This document shows positions 15,271 through 24,222 of a stretch of DNA of 24,222 nt, piece by piece (positions within the stretch are counted from its first letter, which is position 1; every line of letters begins with the position of its first letter). Origin of the DNA: Apostichopus californicus. Its lineage: Eukaryota > Echinodermata > Holothuroidea > Aspidochirotida > Stichopodidae. The stretch covers positions 1 through 24,222 of the forward strand of contig JAIPMN010020211.1 of the NCBI GenBank assembly GCA_020650975.1. The letters run 5' to 3'. The translations under genes were made by a program, and so were the position numbers. A model generated the notes under the pieces. That model did no database searches, had not been told where the DNA came from, and saw nothing but the letters and a program-made list of their open reading frames with translations.

Positions 15271-18200
15271 GTTAGTCAGAAATACAAGTTAATCAGATGT
15301 CTTAACAAGATCACCCCTCTGCTATCAATGTTGGTGCACCATGGCTTTAAGTAAAATTGGTGACATTTGTGTCAGGTTTAGGAAGTTATCACAACCACAA
15401 TATGTTTCAATTAGAAGCGATCAAAATGTCTAATTTGTTACTTTTATCATGTTTACAAACTTATAACTTGTTATAACCTATATATTCAGTGAAGTCTACA
15501 TATTGTAAAATATTGTATAGAAGGTGAGATATACACTTATATGCATTGAATTAGTTTCTAAGAACATGGAATTTATAGTAGTTGCTATTAAAGAAAACTT
15601 CTTTGTTTTATTACAATATTTCTTCTAGGCTCTGAAGAACGAAGCAGCGACCTCCTCTACAGAGGAAAATGTTTCTGTCATGAGATTTAAGTCGTTTGGT
15701 TTTCTGCAACAGAAATCACTTCCAGAAATGACTGGAAGTGAAGATGTGATGTGGTCACAAATTTCGTTTGATGATAGTCATGAATATTCATTAAAGATCA
15801 GGTAAGTACACCCAATTATCTTCATCTTCTCTTGCAAATATCCATTGGACATGTTCTTGTTTGTGAATGATATATCTAAAGGAAATGCATCCTGTTGCTC
15901 ATGAAAGTGCATTTTCCTTACACTGTACCCTTAAAAAATTGGTCAATAGTACATGTGAAGCATTCAGATTGTATTGTAAATAAATACCCCAAATATGTAA
16001 ATAATAAACTGGTAATCCTCTCTGTTACTTTGGAGATACTGAAATAAAACAAAAATGGTAGTAAACTTATGATCCAAGGATTTTCAAATTGTCAACAACA
16101 AAAAACTGTCACATTTCTTGGACAAAATACACATTTGATTATCTGGACACCAAACAGTACCGTAGGGAAAAAAAACCTTGCAAATTTGCCCTGAATGACC
16201 AGGTTCCTTTGTGTTTATCTGAGTATGCATTACTAACATAGCAGATAAAATGGGTGAATTGATGACCACACCTTAAAGGCATTGAAGACTCGCCCCAAAC
16301 CTTAAGCCGCGCTCTGAAAAAGTTAACTTTCCGTTGCTTGCAAGTGAAGTTTTTCTCTTGTCGCTACAAAATGCAGACAGTGATGAAACGTGATACCTTG
16401 TTATCTTAAGCTGGACCTGAGATGTCCATCGCTGTATCGTTTGCACATTGTGCTGTGGGTATTGACCGCAGCTGTATGTACTGACTGTACACTAGTGTCT
16501 AATTACCAACGAGGTACGCAAGCTGTGTGTGTATTTTCTGGGATCGATGGTGGTGTCTGACACTTCTGTTACACCTTATTCGAAACTAGGTCAGATTACC
16601 GGCATTAGACGTTTCTTTTTGCGCGAGTCTTCACACCCTTTAACTCATCAATATTCTTTGATCAAGATAAAGACAAACTTGGGTCATATAGTTTGCTAAC
16701 AGCATTGAACCATCTCATTCATTAGTTTTATGGGCATGTTAATATGTGTCATCACTACATTACATTGGTTTGTAATTTTTTGTGATTGTTTGTATTTAAA
16801 AATGGCATTAGCTTGTGTTTTAAATATGTTATTGATTTGTGGTATCCATTGAGATAAGCCTCAGTCAAAATGTTGTTGTAGACACTGCTGTTTTGTTGAT
16901 AAAATCTGGTACTATAATAAATAGTTGTTGGTAAATTAATATCTTACAATGGATAATGCAACATAGAATTTCAGCTATATACAATCTCACATGCTGCCCC
17001 ATTCCTTTCTGTAAACTAAACACAATTCTGTTTGGTGAATTTGCACAAAAATAATATTTTGTTGATATGCTTGTTTCCTTTTTTTCTCAGGCAACTTAAT
17101 ATGAAACTATCAGCACAGGACCTCATCGGGTTCAACAACACAGGAAATGTATGTAGGTACTAAAACAATGGATTACTTTGGGCCACCGGTTTTCCCAAAT
17201 CACAAAATTTAAATCGTCTAAACTGCTCTGATTACCACAACATGATGTAAATGTATCAAAAATACATGATTAGTTAGCAATCATAAAACCAGGATATGAA
17301 AAAATTACAACTTTAATCATAAGAATATAAACAAGTACACACTAAACCTAGTTTCAGATCTATTTCTATGTCTCAGTTTAGGCCTACCCTCAATCTGCTC
17401 AACCAACGTAAACATCTATAATGATGCTAGCCTTGCAAAGATGTTTACACAAATGGTGTCTGATTTCATAGTACTGTACACTGAACCACTGTGTTGAAGT
17501 TATAGTGCTTTCAGTTAGTTATGCGAACATGTGTACATCCTAATACACAAGCCAGTGCATGGTCTTATGCAATTAACTGCAATTATTGCATGATATCAGT
17601 GAAATATAAAGTTACAGAATCGAAAATAAGATTTTGGAAATGTCAGCACAGAATATCAATATTTTAATATTGAACATTTGCAGCTTTAATTAATCCATTC
17701 CACTTCTATGAAAAAAAAATTCTTCTTGATTCTGTGTCTTTTAAAGCACCTGGTTTGCATTTTAAAAGTAGGCACTTTCCCCATCGGTCATTGATTGCAG
17801 AATTTATGGTATAGTAAATTAGAGGGCCTGATTTTATCCTAGCAAGATCTTCTTTAGAGACAGACTATAAAACAAAAGAACAAAGCCAGTTAAGTTTTTT
17901 ATTATGATAGATCTTATCACAAATTCAGAATATTACCACTTCGGCCACAATTGGAACTGGAAATTTTTCTCTTTCACGACGTCAAAGTTAGAACAGTATT
18001 CTCCTTAAATATGCTAGGATATCAAATAATAGGCACTGATGAAAGATATCCATGAACATCATTGCTGCCACTATCCAAGCATTTTGACTGTCTGTAACTT
18101 TTTATCGTCCAATTTATAGATCATCAGCAGTGACCCAAACTTTTGGCTTGCCAGAACTTTTCAAAAGAACTTTCTTGAAGGTTCAGATTCCCCAATGTAT

Positions 18201-21200
18201 TCCCATTTATTGAGGATTGTTAAAATAGAAGACTAAACATGGCTCAGTGTGAGTACCTGCTTTTTAAAGTGGCAGTCAAATGTTTGATAAAATTTGACCA
18301 TGGGTGACCATTATCTGACTTTCTAGCATATTTACAGGCAATACTGGAGATCTATAGTTATATTTGTTATATTAAGTCCTTGAATAATTTGGAAGGTCAA
18401 AACTTTCAGGAAAATACTTCCTTTAGCCTAAACTAAATATTCTCTAATCTGCCCATCGCTGTTATACTTGTATTCTACGTTGTGAAAATGATTTTACACT
18501 GTTTCATATCTGATGACGCTGTTATTTTGTTTTTAAATTTATGCACATATTTTCCCTGCAATGGTATTGTTGTTTAAGAGGAAGTAATATAGATGTTTTG
18601 AAAAATGTACTTAAAAACTGCATATTTCTTTCACCAGCCCATAAGTCAGCCATCTTTAAAGTTTGGTTATCTCTTTTGACTGACCGCCCTGTCTTACATT
18701 CTTAAAATGTTTTGTTTCAGGTGTTTGGCCAGCTGAGGAAGTACTGACCCATTATTGTCTAAAGAACAGAAGTATATTTCAGTAAGTTCTGGCAGTTTCT
18801 TCTCTTTCTCTTTCAAAATAAAACTGGTGAAAAAACAAGAAATGTGCAATTATCTGTAAAGACTATAATGTCAACATGAATCATCCTTTCCTTCGTTTTT
18901 TGTATTTCAATTTTATTCTTTCAACTTTCAACAGATCTAAATCAGTATGTGAACTGGGTGGTGGAATGACATGCTTGGCTGGGTTTACGGTGAGTTTATT
19001 GTTACATTAGAACATTTGACACAGCTTGCCTTGGTATGACATGTCATATCATACTACTGATTTATTAAAAGTGAATAAGATAGCATTATCTGTAAAAAAA
19101 ACGACAACAGTCAAAGTGGATTTTTGTGTGAGGTTGGTAGTGAAAACGTTGGACATGAGCTTGTCGGGGCATGAACATATTGAGACACTACCATGTTTAG
19201 ATGTGAGCAGTATCGAGTCTGCACTCGTTTGTGTTTCAGACAAATTGCTTATTTGGTAAGAAGGCGTAAACTCTCATGGTGTAGTCCAATTTAGATATGA
19301 ATTTTTATTTATAATGTAATTGCATAGCATTTCTAGTATGTTGAACATTATCACATTCCTTCAATTATTTGTGTAGTCGGGTAGGCCTCTGGGGGATATC
19401 CTTAAAGGCATTGAAGACTCGCCACAAACAGCGTGCCACCCTTCTTTAAAAAGTTAACTTTCCATTGCTTGCAAGTGAAGTTTTTCTCTTGTCGCTACAA
19501 AATGCAGACAGTAATGAAACGTGATACCTTGTTATCTTTAGCTGGACCTGAGATGTCCATCGCTGTATCGTTTGTACACTGTGCTGTGGGTACTGACCGC
19601 AGCTGTATGTACTGACTGTACACTAGTGTCTTATTACCGACGGTAGCAAGCTGTGTGTGTATTTTCTGGGATCGATGGTGGTGTCTTACACTTCTGTTAC
19701 ACCTCATTCGGTCAAATTACCGGCATTAGACGTTTCTTTTTGCGCGAGTCTTCCACACCCTTTAAAGTGTCGGTCGTGATTTGTCCCCCGAGTACCTCAC
19801 ACCTATTACCCTCTTTCTCCGTGGTTAGTTCTGAAGGTATATATGCTCTAGTACAGTCAATAGTCTGTTTGTAGGTTTTAAGTTTAGTAAGACTTCAAAA
19901 TGTATTAAAATGTTATTAAATGTCGTAACCCTTGGAGCTCCTGCTTCAGCAGATCAACCTGTGTAGGACATTTTCCACTATTTGGTCATAAAGCTAGGAT
20001 CGAATCAAATAAATTGCATATACTTAAAGAGGTACATATGAGGAAGCAATGTTCAGATTCTTATGTTCCAATACATTTAACATAACAAAGTTTTGTTAGC
20101 AATCATAAAATAAAGGGATAGATAAAAAGTCAAGTCGTATTAAATGGTGAAAGTCTCTTTGACAGAGTTTTGCGTGTACTCTTCATATCCCTCTGTCAGG
20201 TGGCCTGCACATCAAATGCCAAGGAGGTCCTGGTCACCGACGGTAACCTGAAATCCTGTCAAAGTGAGTCATTTATTCCCGAGTTTTGTACATGAAAATA
20301 TTCTACCATGAGTCTCGCGGAAGACGGGAGGTCGAGTCTTTCTTGACCCTAACATTTTCCACCTGTTTTTAATGTTTGATGCCCCATAAACTTGATAACA
20401 CAATCAGCATCGATATTTTACTATTTCATGGGTAGCTTCATCAGATTTTGTTAAAAGGCTATTAATAACTCATTGCAATTCAGTCAACAACTCAACTAGG
20501 AATGCAATCACTTTGGATACAAAAAATATATTGTATACAAAGAATACAGGAATTGTTATATTACCAAAATAACAGTTCTTTACATTTTTGGAGAGAATAC
20601 AAATACGTTGTATTCTCTTGTGTTGCATAGACTTGATAAATAAGTGCACCCATGTGATACCACTGAATTCAGTGTTCATGCACCACTGCTGATAACTGAA
20701 TTGTTTTCTGAATTGTTTCTTTATTTCACAAGTCTGCAGTTCTGATCTCAAAAGTTCAAGGTCACATCGCTCAATTATTGTTCAGATTTGTTGTGCTTCT
20801 TTTTCTTTCTTCTTTTGTCGGTATTAAAGCAGTTCAAAATTTCTTTCCATTTAATTCCAGATGCCGAAATAATTGCCAAAGAAAATCATTCAAAGTTTGG
20901 TACAACCGAAGTATCTGTAAGGTAAATGGTACCTGTGAATAGTCAATAAGATATATACCATGGTGTTCTTGGCAAATGCAAATCGTGGAGTTCCATAATT
21001 AGTTAGACCATATCTTGACATCCCCCATAGCACCATATTATATAGATACCGCTGAACTCTTGGCTACAAAAATTTGGAGAGCACCATCGTAGTGACCTCG
21101 GCAGCTAGCTGCAAGTTGTTATAAAATAATTACAATCGTAACTTTCAAAATTTGTTATTCTAGTAAATGGAACTACAATTCTTTTTTCAAAAATTTTGAG

Positions 21201-24137
21201 GGTGTAGTACTTCCTAGTCATCAGCATCTTCATTTTCATCAGGTAAAGACTAAGGTTAGATTTGCAACTTTTTGCATCTGCTGAAATGTTTGTACATATT
21301 GCTTTGATTCAAAGATTAAATGTTAAATATGCATGTTGACTCATACCTGTCGATTATTCATTTGCTGTTCTACAAAATAGTTGAAAAAAATGATTCATGT
21401 GTAGCATCCGTTACATTGTGCTCTTGTAAATTACGCAGTATTGATTGGCGTTGTTTAAGCAAACGAAATGTTTGTCCCTGGTGATGGTGTAATGAATTGT
21501 CAGTTTGATGAATAACTTGCTTCAGAACCTTCTCTATATATACAGTAATAAATATACAGTATGATATTGATTTATACGCGCACCTGATGCCAGAGATGTG
21601 CCACTGTTTATTAAACAAGTTGAAATGATGACCTTGAAATGACTGTTGCTTTATTTTTAATAAATCATTTTACCATGACACAGGCAACTTTTATGGAATA
21701 AACAAGAAACGTTTGAAGATTTGAAGGAAAAGTTCGACATTGTCGTAGGTGCTGACTGGTAAGTTTGTTTGTTCGTCTTCTTATTTTCTGTGTTATTTGT
21801 TTTTTTGCTTTAATTTATGGGTGTGAAGGCTGAACAATGAATTGTTTATATATGATTACCATTCAGCAGAATCTTTTATTCTAAGTCACCAACTGTTTCC
21901 TAAGAGTTTGGTATTCTAGGTATTTATCTGTTCTTTCTAAAAAAGCGTCTCTCTGTCTTTTAGCTTGTCTAAGCAATACAATCTATGTTTAACAAACAAT
22001 CTTTTAACCACATATGTGGCTAGTGTAGTTATATACATGGACCACTATTTAAACAACTTGACTAGGATCTGTCTAAAGCAGCTATTTGGCCTGTAGTAGA
22101 TACTGGAAATATTTTGACCAAAACTCATGATAATTATTTTGAAAATCTTTCGGATAGGAGAATGTTTTTCCACAGCCTCCAGTTTGCCACTTGTGCTACT
22201 TAGGTTTAAAGTACATAGACAACTTGAATCTGATGTGAGAAGTTGAGAACAATGGTCATACTTTAAAAAGTTTTAGATGGTTGGGGTTTAATATTTAATG
22301 GAATTTTGTCTCACTTGTATATCAGATGATTACACAGGTTTGTGTTGTGCTGGCATTGTTTGTCGTTTGTGTTGTTTTCCAAACCAGTAACAAGGCTTGT
22401 AGGGAGTCCGTTTTCATATTCTGGCTCAATTGTTTGTACTCACCCCTTGTGCATTTGTATACTCAGGACATATCGAAAATGTAGTTAAGTCTCCAGTGCA
22501 AGATTACGTACTTGTACTTGGGTTTAGAACCTTGTACCCATACTGGTACACATTGCAAGGACACTGTATTTGTACCCATATTGGTACTCATACCGAGGAC
22601 AGTCTACGTGTACCCATACTCATAACAAGGACACTACTTGTACCCATACCGGTACTCATACGAAGGACCGTGGACCCATACTGGTACTCATACCAAGGAC
22701 AGTGGACCCATACTGGTGCTCATACCAAGGACATTGTACGTGTACCCATACTGGTACTCATACCATGGACAGTACTTGTACCCATATTGGTACTCATACC
22801 AAGGTTATTGTACTTGTACCCATACTGGTACTCATACAAATGACAACGGGTGTACCCATAATGGTACTCATACCATGGACAGTGTACCCATACCGGTACT
22901 CATACCAAGGACATTGTACGTGTACCCATATTGGTACTCATACCAAGGACATTGTACTTGTACCCATACTGGTACTCATACTGGTATGAGTACCAGTATG
23001 AGTACTTGTACCCATACTGGTACTCATACCAAGGACAGTGTACTTGTACTTGTCTGCCATTTGATACACACTTACAGTACACAAATTAGAGCGACCATAA
23101 ATAATAACAACCTCAGGAGAGATGAAATGTATTTGTCTTGTTTTGTAGCTTTTTCTTTGATGACTACAGACAGGATCTGGTCAACACTATAAAGCACATC
23201 TTGAAGCCTGAGGTACGCTTATCAAATGGTTTTACAGTTTATTCATTATTCACACTAGTGGGGAAAGTAAGTAAGATATATGTTGGAATATTATCCTGCC
23301 CTCTCCCACCCTCACAATTAATGAAATGATTTGATAAAATATTCATGGTCTTTTAAATTATCAAATTTCTTATCAGTTACCCCAGAGTTTTGTGACATCA
23401 TTGTTTAGTTGGACAAAATGCAGATCCATAAATAGAAAACTGACTTGGTGATTATCACAAAATGTCAAAAGTGAAACTCATTGAATAGAATATGAATTGA
23501 AGCAGACATCTCAAGAATATAATAAGTGCTGCGTGCTACAAGTTTGAGGTATCATTGTCAAAAGGTGGTGGCAATTCCTGGTAACTATCTCTTTGCTGGG
23601 CCACAGATGCCAGAGTATGTAGTATAAAAGCATTTCCAGAAATTCAAACTTTAATATTTATGAAGAAGAGAATATAGTCATCAGTTCCCAAATATGCAGT
23701 TGGGTTGAAACCATTAAAACGGGCGAGTAATCAGTTTGTTTGTAGTACTCAATAGTATGTATATACTCAATAGTATGTATATAGTATACTCAATAGTATG
23801 TATTGATATACTCAATTCTCAATAGTATGTATATAGTATGTATATATATATGTATACTCAGTAGTATGCAATATCGATACAGTTAGATTGCACTACAGAT
23901 AAAACCTGTTCAGCTAATAAACAAAGCTTTAGGTAATCAATTTTATGAATTCTCTTTACTACATATACTAAACAAAAAAGAACTTGAAACATTTCTGCAA
24001 AATTTTAGGGGATTGCTTGGATGTTTGCTCCCCAAAGGGGATCAACTTTGAAGAAGTTTCAAGAGATTGCAGAGGCTGACTTCACTATAGAACTCCAAGA
24101 AAATTATGACTCTGACGTTTGGGCAAAACACCAGAAG
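15196..24137 (+). CDS. CAMKMT: CAMKMT, calmodulin-lysine N-methyltransferase (10 exons seen, 3' end off window)
   Basis: Coding exons are 15196-15270, 15629-15801, 17091-17152, 18721-18781, 18935-18989, 20200-20263, 20861-20921, 21684-21758, 23149-23212 and 24009-24137, all bounded by GT-AG in one continuous frame. CAMKMT trimethylates a conserved lysine of calmodulin (Lys115) using S-adenosylmethionine; it is a class I (seven-beta-strand) methyltransferase. Seen: KSRWKL (17-22), NNTGNVCVWPAEEVL, AdoMet motif I ELGGGMTCLAG (130-140), EVLVTDGN (151-158), FDIVVGADC then FFFDDYR (201-216), and MFAPQRGSTL. These align in order with the human protein (323 aa), identically in motif I. 273 residues are visible; about 25 C-terminal residues should lie past the right edge. 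The N-terminus is shorter than human by roughly 28 residues, so an upstream coding exon is possible. OTUB1 ends about 5.6 kb upstream, same strand. Confidence 0.94.
15629..15801 (+). CDS. CAMKMT: CAMKMT coding exon 2
   Basis: Residues 26-83, ALKNEAATSSTEENVSVMRF followed by the KSFGF and HEYSLKI stretches. The VSVxRF pattern matches the human enzyme. Acceptor TCTTCTAG, donor GTAAGT, phase 2. Confidence 0.92.
16273..16643 (+). mobile_element. TTAA-flanked MITE, copy A (CAMKMT intron 2)
   Basis: Starts TTAAAGGCATTGAAGACTCG and ends CGAGTCTTCACACCCTTTAA, so the termini are imperfect inverted repeats just inside a TTAA on each side. TTAA duplications are typical of piggyBac and Kolobok/T2 elements; a TTAAAGG start is reminiscent of the Xenopus T2 (Kolobok) MITEs. 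The interior is non-coding and nearly identical to copy B at 19402-19765, in the same orientation. Confidence 0.85.
17091..17152 (+). CDS. CAMKMT: CAMKMT coding exon 3
   Basis: Residues 83-104, ending FNNTGNVC. The donor GTAGGT at 17153 was chosen over the GTAC at 17157 because only the former keeps the frame into VWPAEEV. Phase 1. Confidence 0.92.
17153..18720. other. CAMKMT intron 3, nothing recognised
   Basis: A 1,568-bp intron, the longest in the window. I see no repeat array, transposon end or exon in it apart from T/A-rich runs. Confidence 0.55.
18721..18781 (+). CDS. CAMKMT: CAMKMT coding exon 4
   Basis: Residues 104-124, CVWPAEEVLTHYCLKNRSIF, very close to the human segment. Acceptor TTGTTTCAG, donor GTAAGT, phase 2. 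Confidence 0.94.
18935..18989 (+). CDS. CAMKMT: CAMKMT coding exon 5 (AdoMet motif I)
   Basis: Residues 124-142, containing SVCELGGGMTCLAGFT, the glycine-rich AdoMet-binding motif I. Acceptor CAACAG, donor GTGAGT, phase 0. Confidence 0.95.
19402..19765 (+). mobile_element. TTAA-flanked MITE, copy B (CAMKMT intron 5)
   Basis: Same family and orientation as 16273-16643, with TTAA at both ends and inverted termini TTAAAGGCATTGAAGACTCG and its imperfect partner. Differences are scattered substitutions and a few short indels, chiefly near the left end and around 19640 and 19710. The opposing short ORFs across it (+19433, -19495) are artefacts of the repeat. Confidence 0.87.
20200..20263 (+). CDS. 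CAMKMT: CAMKMT coding exon 6
   Basis: Residues 143-164, VACTSNAKEVLVTDGNLKSC. The acidic residue in VTDGN (Asp156) sits where class I methyltransferases bind the AdoMet ribose. Acceptor CTGTCAG, donor GTGAGT, phase 1. Confidence 0.94.
20592..20618. repeat. 11-bp-stem hairpin in CAMKMT intron 6
   Basis: AGAGAATACAA, a 5-nt loop (ATACG), and TTGTATTCTCT. The stem is perfect. No flanking duplication was seen; function unknown. Confidence 0.7.
20861..20921 (+). CDS. CAMKMT: CAMKMT coding exon 7
   Basis: Residues 164-184, NAEIIAKENHSKFGTTEVSV. The least conserved of the exons, but frame and phases (1 in, 2 out) fit the neighbours exactly. Acceptor ATTCCAG, donor GTAAAT. Confidence 0.88.
21684..21758 (+). 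CDS. CAMKMT: CAMKMT coding exon 8
   Basis: Residues 184-209, LLWNKQETFEDLKEKFD and then IVVGADC. The FDIVxxADC pattern is the methyltransferase motif after beta-strand 4. Acceptor GACACAG, donor GTAAGT, phase 2. Confidence 0.94.
22531..23051 (+). repeat. Minisatellite, ~30-38 bp unit, CAMKMT intron 8
   Basis: About 14 units built on TACCCATACTGGTACTCATA followed by CCAAGGACAGT or CCAAGGACATTGTACGTG. Spacing between successive ACCCATA cores is mostly 38, 36 or 32 bp, so unit subtypes of different length alternate. One interval of 48 bp contains an inverted piece. The array ends about 100 bp before exon 9. It reads open in all three forward frames as Tyr/Trp/Ser- or Thr/His-rich repeats, but no start, splice context or homology supports coding. 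Confidence 0.92.
22965..23000. repeat. Perfect hairpin inside the minisatellite
   Basis: CATACTGGTACTCATAC, a 2-nt centre (TG), then the exact reverse complement. A 17-bp stem, formed where a piece of the repeat unit is inverted relative to the rest. Confidence 0.9.
23149..23212 (+). CDS. CAMKMT: CAMKMT coding exon 9
   Basis: Residues 209-230, FFFDDYRQDLVNTIKHILKP, matching the human CLFLDQYR block. Acceptor TTTTGTAG, donor GTACGC, phase 0. It follows directly after the minisatellite-bearing intron. Confidence 0.94.
23745..23871 (+). repeat. AT-rich tandem array, ~18-bp unit, CAMKMT intron 9
   Basis: Four to five copies of ACTCAATAGTATGTATAT with variable spacers and a (TA)n stretch at about 23843-23853. 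It lies about 140 bp upstream of exon 10. Confidence 0.85.
24009..24137 (+). CDS. CAMKMT: CAMKMT coding exon 10 (last in window)
   Basis: Residues 231-273, GIAWMFAPQRGSTLKKFQ through ELQENYDSDVWAKHQK. Acceptor ATTTTAG, donor GTAAAT, phase 0. The final exon with the stop is outside the window. Confidence 0.93.
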
Positions 24138-24222
24138 GTAAATGAGCTGAGAGTTCAAGACTTTGTGATAATTTGTTTATAGAAGGGTACTTATTTTTAA
24201 GAACAAACTAATAATTTGTTAA

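Noticed and set aside
17153..17160. Alternative donor GTAC at 17157 for CAMKMT exon 3
   Set aside because: Its use would break the frame into exon 4, losing the conserved VWPAEEV. The GTAGGT at 17153 keeps it.
19026..19259. 77-codon + and 64-codon - ORFs in CAMKMT intron 5
   Set aside because: They overlap in opposite directions and interrupt an intron whose flanking exons join in perfect frame; no homology recognised.
22430..23192. Three overlapping forward ORFs (137-184 codons) rich in Tyr/Ser/Thr/His repeats
   Set aside because: They are the three frames of the minisatellite, which has no stop in its unit. The segment lies inside an intron of CAMKMT with good splice sites on both sides.

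Overview
The window looks like nuclear DNA of an animal. It is AT-rich and holds two multi-exon genes on the + strand with canonical GT-AG introns, separated and invaded by several families of short inverted-repeat transposons. Both proteins are most like deuterostome orthologues. The heptamer TAGGCCT is scattered through the non-coding DNA, a habit I associate with echinoderm genomes. An echinoderm or related marine invertebrate is my best guess; the species cannot be read from the sequence.

Layout. 1-2715 is a nested transposon stack. A decayed non-LTR retrotransposon (- strand, reverse-transcriptase C-terminus) is split by an element (1159-2416) whose ends are inverted arrays of a 'CATTTCGCCCAAC' unit, flanked by a 10-bp duplication. 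That element is itself interrupted by a 418-bp hAT-type MITE (1872-2289) with a perfect 8-bp duplication. About 2830-3217 is a copy of a second repeat family marked by the 16-mer GTCGGAACATAGAGAC. 3847-9023 is a complete seven-exon OTUB1 (otubain-1 deubiquitinase, 266 aa) with a possible TATA box, an upstream mini-ORF and a poly(A) signal at 9561. 9567-15162 is intergenic. It holds G-rich tracts, a second inverted copy of the 16-mer family with terminal inverted arrays (12520-12816), a small nested inverted repeat (13657-13713) and a 253-bp MITE whose ends are hairpins (13776-14028). 15196-24137 holds ten exons of CAMKMT (calmodulin-lysine N-methyltransferase, 273 residues visible). Its last exon lies beyond the right edge. 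The introns carry two direct copies of a TTAA-flanked MITE, a ~500-bp minisatellite and an 18-mer AT-rich tandem array.

The genes are not an operon and have no evident joint function. OTUB1 acts on ubiquitin chains and E2 enzymes; CAMKMT trimethylates calmodulin. The most unusual content is the transposon biology. Three different inverted-repeat elements appear to share a layout in which a 9-10 bp duplication is separated from the matching termini by 3-6 unpaired bases. Two of them build their termini from tandem arrays. I found no RNA genes, CRISPR arrays, prokaryotic-type systems or viral genes.
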